Assembly: GCA_021030915.1 (NCBI GenBank)
Contig: JAGEMR010000097.1
Location: forward strand, 1 to 64,000
DNA: 64,000 nt
Direction: 5' to 3'
Source of the DNA: Astrothelium macrocarpum
Taxonomy: Eukaryota > Ascomycota > Dothideomycetes > Trypetheliales > Trypetheliaceae
In this document: piece by piece, positions 1 to 12,753 of the stretch
Layout of the letters: every line of letters begins with the position of its first letter
How positions within the stretch are numbered: position 1 is the first letter of the stretch
Notes under the pieces: model-generated
What the model saw: the letters and a program-made list of their open reading frames with translations, nothing else
Database searches by the model: none
Told to the model about the DNA's origin: nothing
Position numbers and translations under genes: made by a program

Positions 1-43
1 TAATGTTGATGGGGTATCTGATGCGGAAAGTGACCGACTGACT

Positions 44-74
44 GATATGACCGGCTGAGTGGTAAACCACGTTA
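44..74 (+). repeat. 31-bp direct repeat, copy 1
   Basis: This short island matches positions 3732-3762 at about 25 of 31 bases in the same orientation. Both copies end in the same ten bases, AACCACGTTA, and then run into AT-rich DNA. The spacing of 3.7 kb would suit the ends of a degraded LTR-type element, but no LTR body can be read. Confidence 0.4.
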
Positions 75-924
75 ATATATCTATAATCATTTTTCATATA
101 TTTAGAATATTTTAAATAAAAATTTATTATGATATAAATCAATTTTTAAAATAAATAATGATTATAAAAAATAAAAATAAAAAAATTAAAATATATAATT
201 TTTGAAATAAAATGATAATAATCGGAAGAAGAATGAAATAATATTTTTATCGAAATTAATAAAATTTCGCGAATTTATAATATATAAAAATATATAATTA
301 AAAAAGAAGAATAATATTATGATATCATAATAATATAAATATACGATAATCAATTAATACGATTATTATATATAATTCATCCGGAAAATTATGAATTTAT
401 TCTAATAATCATGAATATCATCTTTTTTTTAATGAAATTTATTTTTAATAATTGTAAGAATCATTATAATATCAATGAATAATTTAAATATATAAAAATC
501 CGACGAAATCAGTCATAATTTTATTATATTTAAAACCATTTTTTAAATTAATCTTTGATAACGTCTTCAATAGAATTTTGAAATATCAAATCATCATTTT
601 TTGTTAAATTCAATCCTTTACCGATTCATTTCAGAAGCCACCTTGATCCCAAGTAGACTTGGCCCCAAGGATACCTAGGATCATAACAAATATAGACGTT
701 CTAAAATGAATATTCAATTTTAAAATTACAGAATTTGGATTTTAAAATATAATTCCAATAACGTTGAATCTAAATCTGATATTTTTATCTATAAATATTT
801 TATTATGGATGGTAAAAAAGATGATAAAAAATTCAGATTTGGTAATATGAACAATAACGTCTTTGATAAAGGCATTGATTTGATTATTATATACGTGTTT
901 TAAAAACGAATATAATACGATATC

Positions 925-995
925 TAAGTCAGGCCACCTAGATTCTGGCCTCCCCCTATTCCTGGCCACCCCACCACCTTCCCATCTCATTTCAT
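925..995 (-). repeat. GC island, inverted-repeat arm 1
   Basis: A GC-rich island in the AT-rich block. Its first ~56 bases are the reverse complement of 2654-2719 with a single A/G difference, which fits one C-to-T change. The similarity weakens at the ATG-rich edge. It is listed on minus because copy 2 is taken as forward. Confidence 0.75.
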
Positions 996-2653
996 TTTTT
1001 TATGAAATTCGATCCATTATCAGTCATAATATTTCGAAATGAATGATCATGAAAATAAAATAATTTTTATTATCGCTGATTATGAAAATGGAATTTTTAT
1101 ATTAATAAATATTATCGTTAAAATATAGAATTTCTTCCAAAATATATTTCAAATATAATTCTAAAATAATTAAAATATTCATATATTTTATAAATATCAA
1201 TAATAATTATTTTTATAATAAAAAGATATATTCGTATAATAAATTATTAAAAAGAATAATTATGAATATTTTTCTAATTATATCTGATTTCATAAAATGG
1301 CCGTTCAAATAATACGTATTAATAAAAATGATCAGTCATTTAAAAAAAAATAAATATCAATTTTTAATAAAAAATATTTAAAAAATATTTTTATAATAAA
1401 ATAAAAATTAGATGTCAAAAGAATTAAAAACGTATTATCAGATTTAATTATTATATTTTTTATTTTTATAAAAAAGATATATAAATGATTAAATATTTAA
1501 TTTAAAAATATATAGAATATAAATGAATATGATTTAAATCTGGATATTTATATAAATTCAATTATATTCGTTTAATTAAATAAAAAATAGATTTATTAAA
1601 AGATATTATAGAATTGAAAATGAATTTTATTAATTTTAAAATTGATTCATTTATTATATTTAAAAAAAAATAATTATAAATATAATGATTTATGATAAAT
1701 GAAATATCAATTTGATATTATATTATATCATAAAATGATTGAATATTAAATAAAATAAAATATCATTGATTAATATGTATATTTGAATCAATAATATATT
1801 TTTAAAATAACGAATTCAGATTATTTATTCTCAATAATTATGATAATTATATCAATATTAATTTCATATATACGTATAAAATTGATTTCAAAATATATTT
1901 GATATTTATATTTTTTCATATATTTTATATTCTTTAATTATTAGATTTATATGATTTTAATTCTATTAAAATATATTATCGTAATTATATTGAATAATTT
2001 TCGTATTTAAATGATATTATTCTAATTAAAAAAAATTAATTTATTCATTATTATAATTTAACACATCAGAAAAATTTTATCATTAAAAATATTCATATTA
2101 AATAGAAAATAATAAGAATTATTTTTTATAATTTTAAAATATTATTTCGTTTATTTTTTATTTTTAATAAAATTATTATTTTAATGAAATTTATAATATT
2201 TTTAAAACGAAAATGAATTCGTATTATTTTATTTAATATTTCTTATAATCAATAATAATTTTAAATTATTATTCGTATATTAAATTCAATTATTTTAATG
2301 AATAATCAGATAGGCCGTTTATTTATCAAATCAGATAAGGTATTAGAAAACGTATTAAATAATATAATATTACTGGAATAAATGAATGAATAATTCAAAT
2401 AATAATTGAAAAAAGCGATAATAAGATATAAATAAAAAATAATGAAATTAGATTCAAATAAACGTTTTATTATTATTAAATAAATCAAATAATCGATTGT
2501 TGAAATAATTATTCTAATAACATATTCATCAGCTATTATTATTTCAAAAGGTACGAAATCATTTTAGAAGAATCAGATAAAAGGCTTGATTAGCGCCATA
2601 TATTCAGAATTTCAAATTTAATTCGTTGCTGTTGAAAATTCGTTGAAATTCGA

Positions 2654-2719
2654 ATGAGATGAGATGGTGGTGGGGTGGCCAGGAACAGGGGGAGGCCAGA
2701 ATCTAGGTGGCCTGACTTA
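2654..2719 (+). repeat. GC island, inverted-repeat arm 2
   Basis: Partner of 925-995, about 1.66 kb away and in inverted orientation. It keeps GC content while the flanks are nearly pure A/T. It may be the terminal or subterminal part of a transposon. Confidence 0.75.
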
Positions 2720-3731
2720 ATGATTGAAATAAATGTAATGAATTCGGAAATATATTGATGATGATAATTTTATTTTATTCATAAAAATCGTTAAATTCGA
2801 CTGATAAATGACTTTCATAATTATTAATAATTAAAATCTGATACACATCTTTTATACGGCTTTTAATATATTTATCGAAATATTGAATTTATTCTAAATT
2901 AGTCTCATTATTGATCCATTCATTAAAAATAGATTTGATTATTCAATCATTCGAAAAATTGGATTCTATGATCCAATTTATAAAATAATAAACGTCTTAA
3001 ATAATCATAAAAGGAGGGATATATCAATCTTTTATATTAATACATTTAATGATTATAATTCATTTTCGATTATCAGACTGAATAGATTTGGCTTTGTCAC
3101 GTCTTTCAGCGCGTATAATGATCATTAATGTGATGATTATATCCATCATAAAATCAATTTCATCGAAATTATAAATATCCTTCTTTTGAATCCCGTATTC
3201 AATCATTATACAATCTAATCGTATAAATCATTCGGAAATAAATTTTGGATTTTCATAAAATATCTTCTGACAATTATAAAAATGATTGAATTGAATTTTT
3301 AAAATAAATTATGAATTTATAAACCATTTCGCCCATTATTTATTAATATAATCATCATTTCATATCTTCAGTAAAAAATTGGTCATATTTTCAATATCAG
3401 AAAAATGTACCGGAAATTCTTTAATATCTTGATTGATAATATATTAAATAAATATTTTTTCTTTAATTTGAATTAATTTATGAAATTGGAATCGAATTAT
3501 CATATATTAAGATCGGTTATTCATTCGATCGCGTAATATATTTTCTGGAACGTTATAAATTTTTACAATTATACATTTATTCAATTTTTGATCAGAAAAT
3601 TTGATAATCTGAATTACATTAATAACAAGAATAATATTCTCTTTTTTGAAAAGAATTAATATTATAATTAGAAAATTATAACATGATAAAAATTTAAATG
3701 ATTTTTGTTTCCGAAAAATGCGCGGGCAAAT

Positions 3732-3762
3732 GATATGCGCGGCTAACTGATGAACCACGTTA
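3732..3762 (+). repeat. 31-bp direct repeat, copy 2
   Basis: Second copy of the island at 44-74, at the right edge of a slightly less AT-rich patch. Confidence 0.4.
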
Positions 3763-4139
3763 TTTTATTTATATTTATCATTAATATTTGATCAAATTTT
3801 TATATTTATAAATTTAAGATAAATAATATTAATATCAAATTTAATAATATCAAATATTTTAAATATTTTATTTTTTTTAATTTTATATTTTTTATAAAAA
3901 ATTTAAAAAATTTAATTTTTTTAAATTTTATATTATCAATTTTAAATTAATAAAATTTATTTTATTAAATAAAAATTGAATTAAATTATTTATTTAAAAA
4001 TATTTGATATTTTTCTTAAATTTTATTATTAAATTTTTATAAAAATAATTATTAAAAAAAAATCATATTAAATTATTAATATTAAATATAAAAAAATATT
4101 TAAAAAACAAAATGAAAGATTTTTAAAAAAATATGAATT

Positions 4140-4700
4140 GAAGATATTTTATAGCGATCTTCAAATGTTGAAACGGATGCTGAAGGAAATTCAGAAAGGA
4201 GGATAAGAGGTGTACGAGATGAACTTTGAGGCAGGTCTGGTCGACTGAGAAAGGAGATCTGCATCATTGTGTAGTTAGATCAAATCTGTTATACAACTTA
4301 TTTCCACGGCGTTTCCACAGGGGTGCATGGTATTGAATGTGTTGAAGCGCAAGTTCAGCATGTAATAGCTTACTGCTGGTTTTGTCCACCGAGTAATTAG
4401 CCAATCAACCGGTTTATAGGAGCTGTTTTCGCAAGTGTGACTTACAAGAAGTGGCCTTTGATCATTACTTACAGCAAACCTGTAGCCTAGCCGTAAGACC
4501 GATTAGATTATGACTGATTGTCCATCCAATGCTTCTTGAAGACGCTGGCTAGACCAGAGCAAGGATTGATTCGGTTCAGGCGCATGAACGAAGCGCCGTG
4601 TAACCTCTTGCGCTGCTGAAAGCCCGGATCCATCATCACCCGGCCATAGCAAACTGTAAGAGAGTGGTAGAGTGCCTATAGTGTTGAGTAATCCGTGTTA
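4140..4700. other. balanced-composition spacer, no gene seen
   Basis: Base composition returns to normal between two AT-rich stretches. Stops are frequent in all frames and no family is recognisable. It may be unique DNA or an unmutated part of an element. Confidence 0.6.
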
Positions 4701-5408
4701 GATGGTGACTCATAAGTGTTCTATCTGATCCACAAGGCTTATTTAAACTCAATATTGACACCATATTCGATATTTTTTTATAATGATGATGTGATTTTAA
4801 ATCGTCATAAAATTAAAAAATAATAAAAATATTTTATTATTATTTTTTAATAATCATAAATTGATAAAATAAATCTCAATATTTTAATAAATTTAATAGA
4901 TATTTAAATTTTATATAATAATATTTCTATTGAATTTTATTCATATTTATTATCAATAATATTTCGATTAAATCTTTATATTTATAAAATAATTTGAGAT
5001 ATTTTTGAAAATTTTCAAAATTTATATGTAAATTTGTATTTTGATATATTGGGTAAAAAAAGTGCTCATATATTTTGCTTTTGAGTAAATGTCTAATATA
5101 TATAAGCTATTCAATATATTTCATCTATATTGATCTATTTTCATTCAACTAAAAGTGACCAGCCTTTTTAATGCTTAATATCATGTAAAAACCTTGAACA
5201 TAATCTCATTGGTTGGGTCAATGATGTGAGCGACTATGACACACCTGTCAAATCGTTTTTTGAGGTCCCAAGGGATAGCAGCGACTTTCTTGCTCTATAA
5301 TTTACTATGATTTTACAATCACATCGTCAGTGTAGGAAAACATCAGATATAATGCCAATAATGAATTTAGATAAATCTTGTGGCCCAGGTAAGCACTTAT
5401 GAGTCACC
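4701..5408. mobile_element. 0.7-kb MITE-like element with inverted ends
   Basis: Bases 4701-4772 read on the minus strand match 5352-5408 on the plus strand. They share CTTGTGG and CACTTATGAGTCACCA in the same order, so the two ends are inverted with the shared terminal motif outward. The interior (about 4741-5340) is AT-rich and non-coding. A third copy of the end sequence lies at 17483-17541. The size, inverted ends and lack of coding sequence suit a non-autonomous DNA transposon. No target duplication could be fixed. Confidence 0.5.
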
Positions 5409-5643
5409 ACACTATGTTTTTTTGACTAAATTTAGCACCGGCCTAAGGGCCGACCGAGCCGTTCCAGGCAGCCTCATGGGCCTGCTGCCTGTTTACTCCC
5501 TCACCTGTGTATTTGTACCAACCAGTATTTCGCTTTTGCCAGGAACGGATGAGAGTACCCACCTTTGATTCTTGATTTTGGCATCCGATCGTGGAACACG
5601 TTCCCGCCTTTTGCTCATATCGACAAGACATTGGGGACACGCT

Positions 5644-8600
5644 ATGAATGACCAGGGGGATGACTTTGTTTTACTGAACCGCGACGATGTTAGTGATTTC
5701 AATGAAGCGAACATCTTACCAGAATCTGCAGAGACACTGGGCAAGATCCAAGCATGGTTGAAACCCACCGCTTACCATGCCGAGGGGAGCGAGTACCGAA
5801 AACATCTCGCTTCCCATCTTCCAGGTACTGGACTTTGGATCTCGTCCAGCGAGATCTATCGCCAGTGGCATGACAGCGTCGATGCCGACACTGGAACGCT
5901 GTGGATTAAGGGCATTCCAGGGTCTGGCAAATCCGTTGTTGCTGCACATCTGATCAGCGAACTCGCCACTGAGAGCGTGCCTGTGCTCTTCTTCTTCTTT
6001 AGGCAGATTGTTGCTGCTAATCATGAACCGAGGTCTCTTCTCCGAGACTGGCTATCGCAGGTATTAGGATACAGCCCTCCGTTGCAGAAGATGCTCAAGG
6101 AGTATATCGACCGAAGTAAGAGCCTCGAAAGCATATCAACCGATGACCTTTGGCGACTCCTAACTGCTGCGCTTGCAAACATTCCAAGAGCATATTGCAT
6201 TGCGGATGCACTTGACGAAATGGATGCCGGTGCTGAAGAGTTCCTACAAAAGCTGGCAGAATTTGGCAACTGGAGGCCTTCGGCTGTGAAAGTACTGATG
6301 ACGAGTCGCCCAGTCCCATCGGTTGAAGGCGCCTTGAGAAAAATCTCTACTCTACGCATTCGACTAGAGGAGAAAAAGGTTGATGAGGACATCATTCGCT
6401 ATGTGGATCATCGCCTTGGTTCGATTAACGTTGATGCAATTACAAAAAGCTCGATCAAATCTGCAGTGCCAGGCCATGCTAATGGCCTTTTTCTCTATGC
6501 CAGACTTGCCATGGATGCGTTCTTGGATCCCGACGCCAACATCACCAATGTCTTAGAAAAGCTCCCTCTTGACCTTAACATCATGTACGTTGATCTACTT
6601 CGCGAACATGCTATAAGAGCCAATATTCAACAAGATCTGCAAATTTTCATCCTTGGGTGGGTAACGCATTCAACGAGACCATTAAGACTCTTAGAATTAG
6701 CGGAGATCGTCCGCAATACCTATTTCAAGAGCGAGACGAGGTCCCTGAAGTCTACTAAAGAACTTGTCCGAGTGGCTTGTGGTCCTTTGCTTGAAATCCT
6801 ACCAGACGAGACCGGTAGGTTCCCTAAGCTCTGCTCTGTGATTCTTCCATCTAGGGACTAACAAATATTAGTGGCTCCTATCCATCATAGCCTTACTGAA
6901 CTACTCACTGACCGGGACTTCACTACTGTGGATGAAACAACGAACCAAGAATTTCCAGTCTTGCTTTATAGGCAAACTCACAATCTTCTAGCTTTGAGTA
7001 GTCTCGGGTATTTATTATCGGGGTGTCTTGATTGTTGGAAAGTCAAAGATTGGAATAATTCACCTTTGTCAAATGAAAAAACTAACGCGCAAAATCGATT
7101 AAAAACTGAACATCCCTTTCTGGACTATGCGGCTTCGAATTGGGCGAGCCATGCTACAAAGGCACTTGCCGCAGGCGCTGAGCCAGCAGGCCTTCAGTCG
7201 ACTCTTGATCGCTTCCTAGTATCTGACAGCCACGCCTTTAAAGCGTGGGAAGATTGGAGCTTCTCAGCTCGCAAGACAACGCCTCTCCACGCCGCCTCGA
7301 GAGTCGGTCTTATAGAGTGTGCCCGAAAATTCCTGAAAGAAGACAGAACTTCAATTGATGCTGTTGACGCACAAGGATGCACGCCCTTTCATATAGCAGC
7401 CACAGAAGGGCACGCGGACAATGTTGCCTTGTTGCTAAGCCACGGCGCGAACCCTAATATCGATGATAAGCGAGGACTCAAGCCTTTACACAATGCAGCG
7501 ACAAGGAACCACGCCAAGGTTGTGACTCTTTTGCTTGAAGCTGGTGTAGACCCTCTAACTACAAAGACCAAGGAAGATGGTCCTAGATTCTGTGGCAACG
7601 CTCCAAGCTCAGTTGGAGACACGCCGCTAATGTACGCTTGTCATGGCGGTCATGTTGAGGCTGTATTGTCTTTTCTGCCTCATCTCAAAGACATCAGCAC
7701 TATGCATCAAGCGCTTTCCTGGGCTGCAGCAAGAGGTCAATCCAAAGTCGTTGCCGTAATCCTGGAGCAACCCGGCGTGGATGCAGACGCCCTTGTCTGC
7801 GGCGACACGGTATTGTTTCATGCCTGCAAGTCTGGAGATAAAGCAACCATCCATCTGCTATTACGAGCTGGTGCCAACCCTAATGCTCGTTGCAGAAGTG
7901 ACCCAAGCGAGAGCTCTAATTCCCGTGGGAGAGTTATAGTCTTTGGTGATGAGAAATCAAAAAGGGGTTTTAGTCCTATGCATGCCTTTTGTGTACCTAG
8001 AATGAGGACTGATCCTACACGCAACCTCGGAAATACTACCGAAGAAGAAGATGTCGAAATTGTGCAACTCCTCATCAAAGCAGGAGGTGACCCAGATCAA
8101 AGAGACCGGCGAGGGCAGAACTGCTTGCATCATGCAAAAGGGCAGCTCCATATTATCCGTGCGCTCTTGGAGAGTGGTAGTAGTCCTAATGCCGTAGACG
8201 ATTATGGAAACAGCGTCCTGCATTTGAATGGGGAAGACAAAGCCATTGTAGATTTGCTAATGAAGGACGGTAGAACAGATATCAATATGCGTGGTGGAGA
8301 CGGGTGTACACCTCTCTTGGTCACTCTGAAGTCGCATACAACAACTGGCGGTAAACATTTCCTTCAGTACAAACCAGACCTTCATTGTACAGACAGGGAC
8401 GGCAACGGTCCTCTTCATCTGGCTGCTAAAGCGCGTCATAAGGATGCTGATCTTACAAAGGCTTTGATTCAAGCTGGCGCCAGCGTTGATTTGAAGAACA
8501 GGGCTGGAGAGCAGCCGCTACACACCGCCTGGGGTCATGAAGATTCCGTACGAGCACTTATCGACGCTGGCGCCAAACTTGAGGCTCGAGACAATGCCGG

Positions 8601-11600
8601 ACGGAGTGTTTTGTTCCGCGTCATTTCTCGCAAATCCTTTGACGTTGATTGGAAAACAAGCGTTAAACTTCTTCTTGAGCGTGGAGCCGATGTTCATACA
8701 GTGGACTACAAGGGTAGATCACTATTGCATGAAGCCGTACGCTCGAGACTGGACAGCAGTCAGATGCAGTTTCTGCTTGCTGCAGGCGCTAATCCCCTGG
8801 CCAGTGACTATTGCGGAAGAACTCTGTTCCACGAGGCAATTGCGCGTGGTAACAGTCACGCGTTTGGGAAAGACGAATTTACTCTGGAAGGAATTGAAAA
8901 CCTTGGTTTGAATACTAGTACGTGAGCCACACGGCTTTGAAGGATATTTCAATGCTGTTGCTTCTGTTGCTAATAATTTTCTAGATGTTCCTGACAACGA
9001 CGGATTTACGCCACTTCATCTTACATGCACTGTACCTCTTGCCAGTAACCATCAATCGAATGCACTCACGGCATTTGATTTCTTCCTTTCAAGGGCAAAG
9101 GATGCAAATACTGTCCAAGTATCAGATCACAATGGCGTGCAGCCAATCCATTTAGCGGCCTGCACTTCTGAGTTTTACGTATCGAAGCTCATCGAAGCTG
9201 GGGCTGATCCCTTCGCTGCTACGTTTGAGCGCTTTACTGCTCTCCATCTGGCCTGTCGTGCACGTCAGTCCAACATCGTGGGCATTCTTCTGGATGCGTA
9301 TAAAAACAGTGATATTGCCAGGGTATCCCCAATCAAATCCATGATTGAAGCCAAAGATAACTTGCAGCAAACAGCGCTTGGTTACGCTTGCCAGTCTGGA
9401 AGGCTTGAAACCGTGGCACTGCTTCTAAATAGCTGCCCCGACATTGATTCCTGTATTGTAGTCAATGCTTTCCAAAACTGTAGTGGATTTCAGGCTCCAG
9501 CGGTCCAACACCATCAAGACTGTGCTCTACAACATGCCGCACGATACGCCAATCATGTTCCCTGTCCTACCATTTTTCACTCTCAAGAATCCAGTCAGCG
9601 ACCCGGGCTCAGACATATGCTCAACCAGGACCTACAAGAACACGATACTACCCGGCTTGGCGAAATAATTCAGATGCTTGCCTCCACTGGGGTTGATGTC
9701 TGTTCTTCATCCGAACATCGCCGTTCAGCCTTGGACATGGCTCTGGACGAATCTGCTGCAGGAAGATGCGACCATACCTTCGAAAGTTTCCTTAATTTCA
9801 AAAGACAACTCGAAAATGCTCAAGGATCAGAAAAGCAGCAATCCCGGAAGACTCTGCAAGTTTATATGCGGTCTAGACACGACACTCTCCGTCAGAACGT
9901 TGAGATTCCTTTCCAACCTGAGAGAAATCGGGAGGATCGGGAATTTTTCATAGAATTGCTGGCAAGACGAGAATTCCAGCCAATTTTAGAGTTACAACGG
10001 CATGGTGTTGACTTCTTAAGTCCTGATTGGCGGGGATTAACCTATATGCATATATTGGCCAAATTCGGCTATTATGATCTCTTAGCCAAAGTGTGTACTC
10101 ATGAGGCAGCAGCGAAACTTGAAGATAGGATATGGATAAAAGATCTGGAAGAGAAAGACTCCAACGTAAGAGGACGCATCAAACCTTTGCTTCTGGTGGC
10201 ATGCGAAAGAGAGCTACCGAACATGGAAGTTCTCAAAGTTCTGGCAAATCTCCAAATCGATCTTGATGCACAATACCTCAATCACGTTTATGATTGCAAG
10301 AACCATTTTACACCTTGTGAAGCCCCATTGCATATTCTTGCAGCCGGCCACCATTGGTGGCAGGTAGCGCAGGCTCTTCCATACCTTATTGCCAAGGGAG
10401 CAAATCTGGACATTAGAAACGAGCATGGCGAAACACCTCTCCACATTGCTCTGGACACGTCAAAATATAGAACCGGCTGTTTCCACAAGGCCGCTGCCAG
10501 GATTTTGATCGAAGGTGGTGCTGATGTCAACGCAGTAGATGATAAAGGGAAAGATTGTCTTGCAAAGGCTGGGTCCAATATTGATCTGCTGAAGCTATTG
10601 ATTGCTAGAGCAGCTAGAGGAACTAACCTTGCGATTATTTCGGCAATTGAAAATTTTAACCCAGATATGCTTGAGGTTTTGCTGTCAAGTGGAGCTGACC
10701 CAAACGCTTGTCCAGACGTTTCTGGGTTACCAAAATCAAGAATACAAGGACTTTTTGTCGACACGGAACACGAATACATGCCTCCCCTACTTTACGCAGC
10801 CCGAAATCGTAAAATAAACAGTGAAAACCTTGACAAGGCTCATCCTCTTGTTTCACTACTTTTGAGATTTGGGGCGGACCCGTACTTGGATTACCATCAA
10901 GAGATATTTCCTGGAGCATTACTAGAGGATGACGAAGACTCTAGCGGCGAGGATTCTACACAGACCTTACGCTTGACTCTTCACGGCCATAAAAAAGTCA
11001 AATACAAAGTCGACTACGAAAAAAGAAGTGTTGTCCATGAAATCCTCAGAGCGGGCCCCTTCCAAGCAGTGATACAACCATTCTTGAGCTCGCCTTTGGT
11101 CGATCTTGAACGCGAAGATCCAAATGGTCAGACGCTTCTCCTGGCTGCATGTGCGGGTGCACCGGACGCTAGAATTGATGGCAAAAAAGAAAAGCCTCCT
11201 GGAAATCCTTTCGCTATGTCAGCGGACGTAGAAAAGGACGAAGATACTACTGGTAGGTCCGGAGAGAGCCAATCGACAACCTTGGCAGAACAACTTCTGT
11301 CTCTTGGTGCGAATCTGTTCGCAAGAGATAACCAACGCCGCAACGTCCTACATGTCACTTTGGAGCAAAACAAATCCGGCACTCGCGCGAACCCAAAGAC
11401 AGTCAAACTTCTTCTCAGCGAAGCACCTGAACTTTGCCTGCAAAAAGACAACAAGAACCAAACGCCTCTACATCTCGCCTTCCAGAAATTGGATATTGGC
11501 GTTGTCCACAGCCTCCTCGATGCTGGCTCCGACGCGCTCCTCCCAGATGCCACCGGCAACACAGGCTTGCATTTCGTGGCGAGAAAGTTAAATAATGACG

Positions 11601-12025
11601 CCACAGCCAAACCCCTCTTTGCACGCTTTTTATCCCTCGGAGTTGACATCAACGCTCGCAACCACCGTGGGGAGACGCCTCTCTTCGCACTCGTGATTGC
11701 GGGTCTTGACGATCCCTACAGCTCGTTATTCGAAACCCCCGATGCAAACTGGCAAGTGGGTTTGTTATTCCTGCTTGAGGAGGGTGCTGATTTGCACGCG
11801 ACCAACGAGTCGGGTGAAAATGTGCTTCACATTCTGGCACAGAAGAAAGCAAATATGTTGATGCATTGGGAGCGAACGGATCACATTGTAGTGGACAGAT
11901 TTAAGCATTTGTTGGCGATGGGCTTGGATCCGATGGTTGAGGATCGGAGACAGAGAAGTGCGATAGATGTCGCATCGGCGTATGGACACGATGGGATTGT
12001 GAAGTTGTTCGATAAGAAGAGCTAG
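5644..12025 (+). CDS. NACHT-ankyrin NLR-like STAND protein (gene A)
   Basis: Exons 5644-6814, 6872-8917 and 8985-12025 give 2085 residues in phase. The introns are 57 and 67 nt, and the first has a CTAAC branch point. The start is the first in-frame ATG; the frame upstream is open only from non-ATG codons. A leader containing WLKPTAY precedes a NACHT NTPase with Walker A GIPGSGKS near residue 90, Walker B YCIADALDEMD near 184 and KVLMTSRP. A winged-helix-like linker with IHHSLTE follows. From about residue 527 to the end there are many ankyrin repeats (TPLHAA, GANPN, GADPF and similar). Fungal proteins of this design are intracellular STAND receptors linked to non-self recognition and heterokaryon incompatibility; the ligand is unknown. 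Gene B lies downstream on the same strand. No break was seen. Family assignment is firm; function is inferred. Confidence 0.85.
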
Positions 12026-12753
12026 AAGCGCAAAGAGAGTTTTTGAGCAAACGCTGCTTGGAACAGCGAGCTAGATTCATCTTTAGATCGAGGCTAAAGG
12101 AGTTGGACGAGGGTTTATTTGTGCGTCGTTGCCGAACTTGGTGAACAACGACCTTATAATCCGATCTGACAGGGGGCTCACAGCCTACAAGCATATGCTC
12201 GAAGGCGTAAGAGAAGGAATGATGTGTATTAGCATCTATTGTAGGTAAGACTCTGTAGCGAGAAGACAAAGCAAATTTCGAATGAGATAAAAGCCCTTTC
12301 AAGCAAAGGTCTCAACGATCCGAATCTTATCAATCGGATCGTGTGGACCGTTAAGATCCTTGTCGCATGCTAAATTCAACCGGTCCTCGATGGATAGCGC
12401 TGTTGATCGTGAATATCAAGCCACTATAGGAAATTTCATGGATCAAGGATAACCCAGGCTGACTGAATGTCTTCTCGTTTGATGGACTTCAATAATCTTT
12501 CGTAGATCACGCTGTATTGGGCTCATTGTTTACATTTTCTTGTTCGATCTAATGTTTTGATATCGGATGCGGGCTGGCGGTGTAGGTGCTGTGCATTTTG
12601 ACAAATCACTAATCTATTTTGGGATTAGTTGCTCAATAGCTGAGATAATTAGGTAAGGACTCCGCAAGGTCGTTGCCAGCTGAGATAACGTTTTAGACTT
12701 CCTATCGTCTGTCTTGAGTCAGCGTTATCCCGTCAAGGAGATTCTTGATAGAT
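12026..12753. other. intergenic spacer between the two NACHT-ankyrin genes
   Basis: No supported gene. It must hold the 3' end of gene A and the promoter of gene B, but no specific motif could be assigned. Confidence 0.5.

Larger units (their letters stand above)
1..4139. repeat. AT-rich, RIP-like repeat block without genes
   Basis: About four kilobases are almost pure A/T in every frame, with no open frame that resembles a protein. A few balanced islands survive near 640-680, 925-995, 2654-2719 and 3720-3762. This is the look of transposon copies mutated by RIP (C to T, mainly in CpA) in Pezizomycotina. Some islands are repeated within the block and are listed separately. No transposase or reverse transcriptase can be read, so the original element is unidentified. 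The block could also be an AT isochore next to a centromere or telomere. Confidence 0.75.

Noticed and set aside
5380..5643. Open reading upstream of gene A (including a TTG-started extension)
   Set aside because: No ATG in frame before 5644 and no conserved protein sequence there; overlaps the repeat end.
10288..11661. Long open frames on the minus strand inside the ankyrin region of gene A
   Set aside because: They mirror the plus-strand coding sequence, lack family motifs and have non-fungal gene structure; the plus frame has clear ankyrin repeats.
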